DNA of 10,957 nt. Source: Candidatus Bathyarchaeota archaeon (GTDB lineage Archaea > Thermoproteota > Bathyarchaeia > 40CM-2-53-6). The DNA lies in assembly GCA_005883085.1 (NCBI GenBank), contig VBAY01000065.1, positions 1-10,957 of the forward strand. The letters are read 5' to 3'. Both the position numbers and the translations under genes were made by a program. How positions within the stretch are numbered: position 1 is the first letter of the stretch; every line of letters begins with the position of its first letter. The notes under the pieces were generated by a model that did no database searches, was not told where the DNA came from, and saw only the letters and a program-made list of their open reading frames with translations. Below are positions 1 to 6,322 of the stretch, piece by piece.

Positions 1-777
1 TGCGCTGAGAGGCTTTGGACTTCTTTTCTGCTGGATTCCTAGGCCAATGTTGACTTTGTCTTCGGATTTTGGAAAGAGCCAGAGATAGCCACCAGGGGCT
101 TTTTCTGCGTCGAGATAGATGTCGCAGTGGAACGGTTCAACTTCAACGCCGTCCCGGAGTTTCGCGTTCAGACGCGCCGTTGGCTCTACATCGTCCTTAT
201 TGATCTCTTTCTCAATATGACTAGGAATCGGAAGATTCCGACGAAGCTTAGTGGACATTCCGGAGGTATCTATGATGAGTTTGGATCGAATTTCGAACGG
301 TTGGTTTACCCCGGGTCCGACTGTTTGGCCATGCAACCCGACAATTGTTCCGTTATCTTGGATTAGTTCGGTTGCCTGGACATTGCCACGAAATTCAACC
401 CCGTCTTTCAGAGCATCGTCGAGTAGACGTTTTGCGAATTTGGGCCTGTCTAGAACATATCCAGGGCCTTCGAATGGGACTCTGACTTTCATGTCGGGGG
501 AGTAGACGTAGACCGCCGTTACCCGGTTCTCCATCTCGGGCTTCCCGTAGGTCGTCCCGATGCGCTCGTGAATGTACTTGATATGATGCTCGCCGACTGC
601 GTCGCCGCATACCCATCCTAGAACTGTTTTCTTTCCCGCTTCTGTGGGCGGGTTTCTGTCCATTAGTAGAACGCTTACGTTTCCGTTGCCCTTCAGGGCT
701 GTTGTGCCCGCTGTCATACAGCCCGCTATGCCGGCGCCAACAACTACTACGTCCCAGTTTTCGGCCAAATTCTTCAC
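1..777 (-). CDS. Geranylgeranyl reductase family FAD-dependent oxidoreductase (C-terminus cut by window edge)
   Basis: This is a flavoprotein of the geranylgeranyl reductase family, which in archaea hydrogenates the isoprenoid chains of membrane lipids or of menaquinone tails. I translated the minus strand from a GTG at 777; an in-frame TAG lies about 12 codons upstream... of the same frame at roughly 790, so GTG 777 is the first usable start, seven codons before the first beta strand. Residues 11-19 form the Rossmann motif VVVGAGIAG (GxGxxG) for FAD. Around residues 228-237 is the family signature PGGYLWLFPK, followed by NIGLG, a second flavin-contact loop. The frame stays open to base 1, giving 259 of the usual roughly 390-450 residues, so the C-terminal part is missing only because the window ends. 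It is divergent from the prenyltransferase at 909, a common partnership in isoprenoid metabolism. The family is clear. The exact substrate (archaeal phospholipid or quinone tail) is not. Confidence 0.9.
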   Translation of the reverse strand, partial: MKNLAENWDVVVVGAGIAGCMTAGTTALKGNGNVSVLLMDRNPPTEAGKKTVLGWVCGDAVGEHHIKYIHERIGTTYGKPEMENRVTAVYVYSPDMKVRVPFEGPGYVLDRPKFAKRLLDDALKDGVEFRGNVQATELIQDNGTIVGLHGQTVGPGVNQPFEIRSKLIIDTSGMSTKLRRNLPIPSHIEKEINKDDVEPTARLNAKLRDGVEVEPFHCDIYLDAEKAPGGYLWLFPKSEDKVNIGLGIQQKRSPKPLSA

Positions 778-799
778 GACGTTAGGAGTCTATCGTGGA

Positions 800-811
800 C
801 GTGTGAACACG
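800..811. promoter_or_regulatory. 12-bp palindrome in the divergent promoter region (operator candidate)
   Basis: CGTGT-GA-ACACG is a perfect 5-bp inverted repeat with a 2-nt centre. It lies 23 bp upstream of the reductase GTG. A TATA-like TTTATTGA on the minus strand (about 834-841) would place that gene's transcript start near 812, so the palindrome would overlap the start site, where an archaeal repressor could act. This is sequence pattern only; the regulator is unknown. Confidence 0.3.
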
Positions 812-854
812 CTTTAGCCTTTTGCCTCTCAACTCAATAAACTCGGGGAATTAG

Positions 855-862
855 CCTTATAT
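855..862 (+). promoter_or_regulatory. TATA-like box for the prenyltransferase gene
   Basis: CCTTATAT lies about 47-54 bp before the ATG at 909. With normal archaeal spacing the transcript would start near 886, leaving a leader of about 23 nt with a weak purine-rich AGAGAGA (about 892-898) before the start codon. It is the best TATA match in the 131-bp divergent gap. Confidence 0.4.
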
Positions 863-908
863 CATCTCCGGCGAGTCGATTTTTTCGAACTAGAGAGATC
901 GCCTAAAG

Positions 909-1886
909 ATGTCATCTAACCCTGGTGTCGATGCGAAAAAGCCGCCCTTCATCGGATTATGGCTCAAGGCGATGCGGGTCCCATTCTTACAGGCGACCTT
1001 CGTGCCCGTCATACTCGGCGGCGTCGTTGCCTGGGAGATAGCAGGCAAATTCTCCTGGCCCACTTTCCTATTGACGTTGCTGGGTGCCAGTCTAATACAG
1101 ATCGCTAGTAACATGTTCAACGACTATTTTGATTTCAGGAGCGGAAACGATCTCCAAGTCAGACACCAGAACCCATTCGCCGGCGGCGGACGAATACTGA
1201 CAGCCGACCTGATCAAACCATCAACCCATTTGATCGTTTCAACTTCTTGTCTGATACTCGGGTCCCTCATAGGATTCTACTTCATTTTCGCCCTCGGATT
1301 GTACCAGTTATTCTGGTTCGGACTGATAGGTGTCGTGTCCACCTACTTCTACGTAGGGCCTCCTTTCAAACTGGCTTACCGTGGAGTTGGAGAGTTTCTT
1401 GTCGGACTGAATTTCGGACCTGTTATGACTTTGGGCGCATTCTACGTTCAAACCGGATCCCTCGCATCCGCGACGGTCCCGCTACTTGCGTCAATCCCGG
1501 TCGGGCTGCTTATTGCAGCGGTGTTGTGGATCAACGAGTTTCCCGACATGGACGCGGACAAGGCGGTCGGAAAGAAGACTCTGGTTTTGAGGCTAGGCTA
1601 CCTCCGGTCAGTCGCGGTCTACGTTGGATTATTGGCAACATCCTACTTTCTAGTTCTCCTTTATGCAGTTCTGAAGATCTTCGGATCATTCCCAATCACG
1701 AGCTATACAACGCTCATCGCCCTGTTCAGTCTCCCGTTTGCGCTGAAAGCGGTCAGGATATTGCGGGCTAACTACAAGGATCCGCACGCGATAATACCTG
1801 CTAATGCTAACACGATAATTCTGCACCTAGCATTTGGTCTCTTGGCGATTGTCGGGTTTGTGATTGGGGGACTCGTGGGCCTATAG
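909..1886 (+). CDS. UbiA-family prenyltransferase, MenA-like (1,4-dihydroxy-2-naphthoate polyprenyltransferase type)
   Basis: This integral membrane enzyme transfers a polyprenyl group from its diphosphate to an aromatic or lipid acceptor. In 325 residues it has the two Mg-diphosphate-binding aspartate motifs of the UbiA superfamily: NDYFDFRSGND at residues 71-81 and NEFPDMDADKAVGKKTL from residue 209 (D213 and D217). PFAGGGR at 89-95 after the first motif is typical of MenA-like members. About eight or nine hydrophobic segments fill the rest, and the length matches the family. The ATG at 909 precedes a short hydrophilic leader and then PPFIGLWLKAMRVPF, a normal MenA-like N-terminus. The divergent geranylgeranyl reductase suggests a quinone or lipid pathway in which the tail is attached and then saturated. 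Other archaeal UbiA functions (DGGGP synthase, heme O or chlorophyll-like synthases) are possible, but the motif context favours MenA. Confidence 0.88.
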   Translation: MSSNPGVDAKKPPFIGLWLKAMRVPFLQATFVPVILGGVVAWEIAGKFSWPTFLLTLLGASLIQIASNMFNDYFDFRSGNDLQVRHQNPFAGGGRILTADLIKPSTHLIVSTSCLILGSLIGFYFIFALGLYQLFWFGLIGVVSTYFYVGPPFKLAYRGVGEFLVGLNFGPVMTLGAFYVQTGSLASATVPLLASIPVGLLIAAVLWINEFPDMDADKAVGKKTLVLRLGYLRSVAVYVGLLATSYFLVLLYAVLKIFGSFPITSYTTLIALFSLPFALKAVRILRANYKDPHAIIPANANTIILHLAFGLLAIVGFVIGGLVGL

Positions 1887-1948
1887 TCTGGTTATGGGTT
1901 CAGAACTTGTTATATTCCCACGATCGCGAATGAGCATGATACCGTACG

Positions 1949-2113
1949 ATGGCGTCGACAAGCATGGTAAACACAGTGCAGAAGGAGAACGTTAGCATTG
2001 AGGATCGTGTGTTCAAGCTCAAGCTAGAATGGATGATGGCGAAGGATGATAATGAGCGTCGCAGGATAAGCGAAGAGATCAGACGTCTCATCCAGACGAC
2101 ACCCTCAAAATAG
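1949..2113 (+). CDS. Small charged hypothetical protein (54 aa)
   Basis: A short open frame starts at ATG 1949 (an in-frame TGA sits at 1937) and ends at TAG 2111-2113. The 54-residue product begins MASTSMVNTVQ and is mostly one predicted amphipathic, highly charged helix (EDRVFKLKLEWMMAKDDNERRR, split here only for description by its KLEW and NERRR parts), ending in a basic tail. There is no cysteine and no membrane segment. A TATA-like GTTATATT at about 1909-1916 would give a short leader. I do not recognise the family. It could be a small DNA- or protein-binding accessory factor, but nothing in the sequence proves that. It lies in the gap between the prenyltransferase and the transporters on the same strand. 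Confidence 0.5.
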   Translation: MASTSMVNTVQKENVSIEDRVFKLKLEWMMAKDDNERRRISEEIRRLIQTTPSK

Positions 2114-2121
2114 CCTCTTAG

Positions 2122-2271
2122 GTTTCTGCACTATCTCGTGGGCGAGTCGTTACGGACCAACGAATCGCTGTTAAATTATCGACCGCTCTCGCCTTCGGCC
2201 CGACCGGAATAATCTGGGCCTTTTTACCAATCCAGCTTCGCTCACTCGGAGCATCCTTCTCGCTAATTTCC
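2122..2271 (+). other. Coding extension of the first transporter without a canonical start codon
   Basis: The reading frame of the transporter is open upstream to 2122 (TAG at 2119-2121) and encodes a convincing first membrane helix: residues from about 2176 read LSTALAFGPTGIIWAFLPIQ, then a LRSLGAS loop typical of the major facilitator N-terminus. No ATG, GTG or TTG occurs in frame between 2122 and 2271. Either translation starts at a non-standard codon near 2149-2164, or an indel has separated it from GTG 2138 in the neighbouring frame (a hydrophilic MGESLRTNES leader), or the start codon has been lost. An A/T-rich TTAAATTAT at 2171-2179 resembles a TATA box but lies inside this coding stretch. 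Confidence 0.55.
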
Positions 2272-3336
2272 TTGGTCTCCTTTCTTCCCGCGATCGAGAC
2301 CATCGTCCTCTCCCCTGTCTGGGGAGGTATTCTCGACAGGACCGGAAAGGGGACGAGGATTCTCGTCCTGTCGTTCCTAGTCCAAGCTGTCGGATTCACT
2401 CTCTTCCCGTTTCTACGAGACCCTGCACAGTTCGTGTTCGTGGTTGCACTAATGGGCCTCTTCTCCTCAAGCTTCATCCCCATATTCGCCGCACTGGCGA
2501 CCGACAAAACCGCCCAATACGGGCGAGCTATCGGAGAATTCTGGACAGCAGCCTCACTAGGCTATGCATCAGCAACCCTCATCGGAGGAGTACTATTCCA
2601 GTTCCTAGACCCGGTCTACCTCTATGTCTTGGGAGCACTTTTTGGCTATGTAGGAATCCTAGTCGTTTCGTTCCTAACCAAGCAAGGGCTTACCATCGCG
2701 AAGACTGCGATCCGCCCAGAGGGATATTGGAGTCTTCTCAAGCAACGAAATGTGCTGATCCTCTGCGGCGTATCAATCCTCGCGCTCATCTCATCCTCCT
2801 CCTTCAACAGTTTCTTCACAATCTACCTGGTCGATTCCCTCAGCGGGTCCAGGTTAATGGCGGGTCTTGCCGCGACCGCGACGACCGTCTTCGGGGCGAT
2901 TGCATTTCGGATTGTCGGTCCGTTGGATGACAGGATTGGCAGGAAGCCTATGTTTCTCTTAGGAACAGTTGGGTATGGGATCTATTTTGCGACGATCTAC
3001 TTTGTCACAAACACCGTTGTGGTGACCATTTTGTGGACTCTCCCGGTCTATCCGTTGATCCAGGCATCGGCTGCAGCATTGATGTCAGACTACACTTCGA
3101 TCGCTGACCGGGGAAAGGGATTGGGTATCCTTGAGTCAGCGATTAGTCTCGGAGGCGGCCTAGGACCCTTGATCGGAGGAGTAATCGCAGACGCAACTCA
3201 GCTCCAGTCAGTCATTCTCTTCGCTCTTGCGGCAGCTCTTGGTTCCGCTACGCTGTCACAACTCTTTTTGAAGGAGCAAGCTCACAGCCCACGAACTCTG
3301 AATTCTGAACACGTTAGCCCGGCTCCGATTAAATAA
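2272..3336 (+). CDS. Major facilitator superfamily transporter (first of a tandem pair)
   Basis: This is a membrane secondary transporter, with direction and substrate unknown. The first canonical start in frame is TTG 2272, giving 354 residues and about eleven helices. That is some 40-50 residues short, because helix 1 is encoded upstream at about 2176-2240 in the same open frame. The loop between helices 2 and 3 carries a degenerate motif A (GGILDRTGKG), and the C-terminal half repeats it more canonically as GPLDDRIGRK near 2923-2946. Hydrophobic helices alternate throughout, and a polar tail ends at TAA 3334-3336. The next transporter starts 35 bp downstream on the same strand, so co-transcription is likely. 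Family assignment (drug or metabolite efflux type) is firm at the superfamily level only. Confidence 0.85.
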   Translation: MVSFLPAIETIVLSPVWGGILDRTGKGTRILVLSFLVQAVGFTLFPFLRDPAQFVFVVALMGLFSSSFIPIFAALATDKTAQYGRAIGEFWTAASLGYASATLIGGVLFQFLDPVYLYVLGALFGYVGILVVSFLTKQGLTIAKTAIRPEGYWSLLKQRNVLILCGVSILALISSSSFNSFFTIYLVDSLSGSRLMAGLAATATTVFGAIAFRIVGPLDDRIGRKPMFLLGTVGYGIYFATIYFVTNTVVVTILWTLPVYPLIQASAAALMSDYTSIADRGKGLGILESAISLGGGLGPLIGGVIADATQLQSVILFALAAALGSATLSQLFLKEQAHSPRTLNSEHVSPAPIK

Positions 3337-3360
3337 CCCCGATTCATGCCGACCGCTGCC

Positions 3361-3366
3361 GGAGAG
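3361..3366 (+). promoter_or_regulatory. Ribosome binding site of the second transporter
   Basis: GGAGAG lies 5 nt before ATG 3372 and is one of the clearest Shine-Dalgarno-like sites in the window. That suits an internal gene of a polycistronic message read through from the preceding transporter. Confidence 0.5.
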
Positions 3367-3371
3367 CCGAG

Positions 3372-4580
3372 ATGAATCCCGAAGTCCAAGAGAAACGAGG
3401 ATTCTTCTCCAAAATTCCTGGAAAACTAAAGTGGCTCATCGTCGCCCTTGTCTTCAACAATGTCGCGATAGGATACCTCCTCGTCTACCTAACTGCATTT
3501 TTCCCCGAACTAGGGATCAATGCGGGAGTCGTAGGACTTCTCCTCGGGCTGGAGGGAGCAATGGTTCTCCTCTCAATACCCCTTGGAATACTCTCCGACA
3601 GAAGAGGTCGAAAGAAACTACTCCTGATCGGGACCTCTCTGGTTCCTATTCCCATCATTCTAATCGCCCTCACGATAAATCTAGCCGTCCTGATCCTCGC
3701 AGCCATCATTCTTGGAATAGCTGAGTCCGCCGCGCTTTCAACATGGAACGCGATAATCGCTGACCAGACGAGCCTGGAGAACCGAGATGCATCTTTCTCT
3801 CTCTCATTCATCATTGGTAACGGATCCATAGCGTTCGGGTTCCTCTTGCCAACACTGATTCCGACGCTCCAATCTCTGACAGGACTCAGCTCCATCATCA
3901 TACATCAAGACCTACTTGTGTTGATGGGCCTGGTCTCAGCCATAACGCCGGTCTGGCTGTTTCGTATCCTCAAGGGCTACAAAGAAACACCGAACCCGAA
4001 AAAACTGATAAGAGGCAAGAACTTCCCGACCCTCCTCAAGTTCTCCGGGATAAACAGTCTTATCGGACTTGGAGCTGGATTCATCATTCCCCTGATTCCA
4101 ACCTGGCTCTTCCTCAAGTTCGGAACCCCAGACACGTTCAGCGGACCCCTACTCTCGTTGTCCAATCTAACGATAGCGCTCGCTGCTGTAGCGAGTCCTA
4201 GAATCTCCGGCCGGTTCGGATTAGTCAAGGCAATCGTCGCTACGCAAGGATTCTCAACAGTCTTCATGCTGAGCCTAGCGCTCGTCCCAGACGTCAGACT
4301 GGCCGGCGGTCTCTACATCATTCGAGCGGCACTGATGAACATGGCAGGACCATTGGGCGACTCCTATCTGATGGGCATCATGTCCCAAGAAGAGAGAGGA
4401 CTAGCGAGCTCCATCAACACGGTCGTCTGGAGAATTCCCAATAGCATAACCACAGTGATTGGCGGTTTGATCCTGGCAACAGGAAGATTTGACATTCCCT
4501 TCTATCTGGCAACTGTGTTCTATGTCATCTCCGTCACGCTGTTCTATACACAGTTCAAGAGCATACGACCCCAGAGCTAG
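3372..4580 (+). CDS. Major facilitator superfamily transporter (second of a tandem pair)
   Basis: This is a 402-residue secondary transporter with about twelve hydrophobic helices, full length for the superfamily. Motif A between helices 2 and 3 is canonical: GILSDRRGRKKLL at residues 72-84, with D76, R77, G79, R80 and K81. A cytosolic basic loop (about KGYKETPNPKK, residues 200-210) divides the two six-helix halves. The N-terminal 20 residues are hydrophilic and basic, consistent with a cytosolic N-terminus, and ATG 3372 has a good ribosome binding site. It follows the first transporter by 35 bp. The two proteins are clearly different in sequence, so this is not a recent duplication. Substrate unknown: multidrug- and metabolite-type members look alike at this level. 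Confidence 0.9.
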   Translation: MNPEVQEKRGFFSKIPGKLKWLIVALVFNNVAIGYLLVYLTAFFPELGINAGVVGLLLGLEGAMVLLSIPLGILSDRRGRKKLLLIGTSLVPIPIILIALTINLAVLILAAIILGIAESAALSTWNAIIADQTSLENRDASFSLSFIIGNGSIAFGFLLPTLIPTLQSLTGLSSIIIHQDLLVLMGLVSAITPVWLFRILKGYKETPNPKKLIRGKNFPTLLKFSGINSLIGLGAGFIIPLIPTWLFLKFGTPDTFSGPLLSLSNLTIALAAVASPRISGRFGLVKAIVATQGFSTVFMLSLALVPDVRLAGGLYIIRAALMNMAGPLGDSYLMGIMSQEERGLASSINTVVWRIPNSITTVIGGLILATGRFDIPFYLATVFYVISVTLFYTQFKSIRPQS

Positions 4581-5088
4581 CGCACGATCGGCGCGAAGCA
4601 TCTTTTTAGCCACGGGACAACAGGGTAGAGCAGAGGCAAGCACAACGTCCCAAGTCCACGGTCCCAGCACAACAACATCCCCGAGAGAGATTCTGAAGAA
4701 ATACGACGTTATTGCTGTAGTGGGCGCTTCCAAGAACCCTGAGAAAGAGGCCTACACGGTACCCGCATACATGAAAGAACATGGGTACATGATCGTTCCG
4801 GTTAATCCGACTGCTGATGAGATTTTAGGCGAGAAAGCGTACAAGAGCCTCATGGACCTCCCGCCGGACCTGGCGAAAAAGGTCGATATTGTCGACGTCT
4901 TCCGTCCTAGCGAAGAACTACCACAGGTTGCACAGCAAGTTATCGAGATGCGGAAGAAGTATGGTAGACCATTCGCGTTCTGGGCACAGCTCGGACTCGA
5001 GAACGAGGAAGCGAAAAAAATGCTTTCGCAGAGCAAGATTCCCTATGTGATGAACGCTTGCCTCCGAGTCGTCCATAAGCTACTGTAG
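4522..5088 (+). CDS. CoA-binding domain protein (Rossmann fold, CoA_binding_2 type); start uncertain
   Basis: This is a small cytosolic protein with the succinyl-CoA-synthetase-alpha-like CoA-binding fold (YccU-like family). From about 4690 it reads ILKKYDVIAVVGASKNPEK, with the VGAS nucleotide-binding loop at 4720-4731, then VPVNPTADEILGEKAY (the VNP...G signature), VDIVDVFRPSEE, and near the end FWAQLGLENEEA and VMNACLRVVHK, the family's C-terminal motif. The domain is complete at about 130-140 residues. Its role in archaea is not known; binding of CoA thioesters or acyl-CoA sensing is inferred from the fold. The coordinate 4522 is only the nearest in-frame ATG. It lies inside the preceding transporter gene and would add a Ser/Arg-rich extension unlike the family. 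Between about 4555 and 4720 there is no ATG, GTG or TTG in any forward frame, so the real start is probably a non-standard codon between about 4640 and 4690. Confidence 0.8.
   Translation: MSSPSRCSIHSSRAYDPRASARSARSIFLATGQQGRAEASTTSQVHGPSTTTSPREILKKYDVIAVVGASKNPEKEAYTVPAYMKEHGYMIVPVNPTADEILGEKAYKSLMDLPPDLAKKVDIVDVFRPSEELPQVAQQVIEMRKKYGRPFAFWAQLGLENEEAKKMLSQSKIPYVMNACLRVVHKLL
4602..4609 (+). promoter_or_regulatory. TATA-like box for the CoA-binding protein gene
   Basis: CTTTTTAG lies just after the second transporter's stop. With archaeal spacing, transcription would begin near 4630, inside the region where the CoA-binding protein's N-terminus should start. This argues that translation does not start at the in-frame ATGs further upstream (4489, 4522). 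Weak on its own. Confidence 0.25.
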
Positions 5089-5107
5089 CAATCGCGGAAA
5101 CTCGCTC

Positions 5108-5190
5108 ATCCAGATAGAGGCCTCACTGAATCGCAGACCTGTTTCAGAGGACTACTGTTCATGATATGTGATACTCTTGAGTATCTGGAT
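5108..5190 (+). promoter_or_regulatory. Nested inverted repeats upstream of the TRIC gene (possible leader or operator)
   Basis: The 126-bp gap before the TRIC gene holds several inverted repeats. GATACTC-TT-GAGTATC (5170-5185) is a perfect 7-bp pair with a 2-nt centre, so it is more likely a protein site than an RNA hairpin. ATCCAGATA (5108-5116) pairs perfectly with TATCTGGAT (5182-5190). CTGAA (5126-5130) pairs with TTCAG (5143-5147). GAGGCCTC (5117-5124) is a palindrome. The first two pairings share TATC at 5182-5185 and so exclude each other. It does not match a glycine riboswitch. Confidence 0.35.
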
Positions 5191-5214
5191 AACCCCAGAG
5201 GGATATGAGAAAAA

Positions 5215-5829
5215 ATGGACGAGACGCTGATACTGAACCTTGTCGGAACTTTCGCGTTCGGCTTGAGTGGTGGAATACTCGGGGTCCGGAAGAAAATGGA
5301 CCTATTCGGAGTCTTAGTACTGTCGATAGCCACTGGGCTTGGCGGTGGAATAATACGGGACATAATACTCGGACATGTTCCCCCAACGACACTGGTTGAC
5401 TGGCGATATCTCGCTGCAGCTGGAGTTGCAGGACTCCTAGTATTCTTCGATTTTCGCCAAATCGTCAAATGGAACCGTTTCGTCACGGCATTCGATGCTG
5501 CAGGCCTGGCAATTTTCACCGTCACGGGCACCACCATAGCCCTCGCAGCTCAGCTCAATCCGGTCCCAGCCGCGTTGCTGGGAATGCTCACCGGTATTGG
5601 CGGTGGAGCACTGAGGGACATACTCGCGGCGGAAGCACCTCTGGTGCTGAGGAGCGAAGTATACGCGGTCGCCTCTCTGCTTGGAGCAATCATAATCACT
5701 CTGGCTAATCAAGCGGGAGTTCTTGGAACGCCAGCCGAGATTTTGGCTGCCCTAGCTACATTCGTTCTTCGAATGGTTAGTGTTTGGAGAGGCTGGAAGA
5801 TTCCAATCGCTCACCCGAGCTCCCGGTAA
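5215..5829 (+). CDS. TRIC/UPF0126 family membrane protein (cation channel or glycine-transporter-like)
   Basis: This is a 204-residue integral membrane protein of the prokaryotic TRIC family (UPF0126, Pfam Gly_transporter), which forms trimeric pores; cation conduction and glycine transport have both been proposed for members. It is built of two homologous halves, each with the hallmark glycine-rich kinked helix and arginine: GLGGGIIRDIILG at residues 41-53 and GIGGGALRDILA at 127-138, followed by HVPP and EAPLVLRSEVYA respectively. About seven hydrophobic helices and the length are normal. ATG 5215 is preceded by a purine-rich AGAGGGATATGAGAAAAA stretch. Another ATG at 5205 is out of frame. 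The gene follows the CoA-binding gene by 126 bp that contain inverted repeats, and it converges on the SUI1-like gene with only 18 bp between stops. Confidence 0.9.
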   Translation: MDETLILNLVGTFAFGLSGGILGVRKKMDLFGVLVLSIATGLGGGIIRDIILGHVPPTTLVDWRYLAAAGVAGLLVFFDFRQIVKWNRFVTAFDAAGLAIFTVTGTTIALAAQLNPVPAALLGMLTGIGGGALRDILAAEAPLVLRSEVYAVASLLGAIIITLANQAGVLGTPAEILAALATFVLRMVSVWRGWKIPIAHPSSR

Positions 5830-5847
5830 AGGCTTCGTTGTGAGGAT

Positions 5848-6153
5848 CTAGATCATTTCGATATTATCCGCTGAGACGCCTAACTTCACCAGTTCGCTCT
5901 TAGCTTGATCTCGATGATCTCCGTGGAGGATGATGCGACCGTTTTCTACGTCGCCGCTGGTTCCAAGGCTCTGCTTCAGCATGTGCGTTAGTCCAGGCAA
6001 GTCGATGCTGTCCCTGATGAGATCGTGGGGCTGGACAACGGTCACAAGCCTCCCGGAATGATGGGTCTCCAGCCGTACGACGAAATGGGCTGATTCCCGA
6101 TCGAGATGCTTCAGTATATCGCGGAACTCAAGATCTTCACTTTCCGTTGACAA
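5848..6153 (-). CDS. SUI1/eIF1-domain protein, archaeal translation initiation factor aIF1-like
   Basis: This is a 101-residue protein with the SUI1 fold. In archaea and eukaryotes aIF1/eIF1 binds the small ribosomal subunit near the P site and checks start-codon choice. The family track is visible: FVVRLETHHSGRLVTVV (beta strand plus basic loop), then SLGTSGDVENGRIILHGDHRD (strand, with the conserved GDHRD motif), then AKSELVKLGVSADNIEMI. It has no cysteine and lacks the Cys-containing N-terminal element (CGGLPxxIC-like) of many aIF1 proteins. The usual ACGGTV loop is GTSGDV here. It may therefore be a divergent aIF1 or a paralogue. The start is TTG 6153; the frame is open to about 6189 without an ATG or GTG. 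It is divergent from the secreted protein gene and convergent with the TRIC gene. Confidence 0.82.
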   Translation of the reverse strand: MSTESEDLEFRDILKHLDRESAHFVVRLETHHSGRLVTVVQPHDLIRDSIDLPGLTHMLKQSLGTSGDVENGRIILHGDHRDQAKSELVKLGVSADNIEMI

Positions 6154-6197
6154 GGGCGTCTTCGCAACTGAGGGTGGGTCGATTCTCTTTTACCTTA

Positions 6198-6218
6198 CCG
6201 CGAACGACCCTATCGCGG
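6198..6218. promoter_or_regulatory. Inverted repeat at the predicted transcript start of the SUI1-like gene
   Basis: CCGCGA (6198-6203) and TCGCGG (6213-6218) are perfect 6-bp inverted repeats around a 9-nt centre. On the minus strand a TATA-like GATAATGTA (about 6226-6234) would put the SUI1-like transcript start near 6206, inside this element. It may be an operator or a short leader hairpin. The rest of the divergent gap (6154-6322) holds only an A/T-rich ATTCTTAAT at 6275-6283, a TATA candidate for the gene at 6323. Confidence 0.3.
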
Positions 6219-6322
6219 CAACACTACATTATCCCTTCATCCAGTTTCAAGTTTCTGATGAGAGGAATCTAGGTATTCTTAATAGTTGGAGCAAGAAAGA
6301 CCACTAGTCCTGTCCTCGAAGC

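Noticed and set aside
1247..1771. A 174-codon alternative frame inside the prenyltransferase gene
   Set aside because: It overlaps the UbiA motifs in another frame and reads as an Arg/Ser-rich shadow with no membrane segments.
3485..3901. A 138-codon minus-strand frame inside the second transporter
   Set aside because: It is antisense to a full-length transporter and shows no family features.
5089..5214. A glycine riboswitch before the TRIC-family gene
   Set aside because: The conserved riboswitch core elements are absent; only generic inverted repeats are present.
5845..5854. The palindrome GATCTAGATC between the TRIC and SUI1-like genes
   Set aside because: It covers the SUI1-like stop codon, has no loop for a terminator hairpin and no T-run follows, so chance is enough to explain it.
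6254..6270. A C/D-box guide RNA suggested by CTGATGAGAGG
   Set aside because: A C-box-like TGATGA is present, but no D box (CTGA) or second C'/D' pair occurs at the right spacing.
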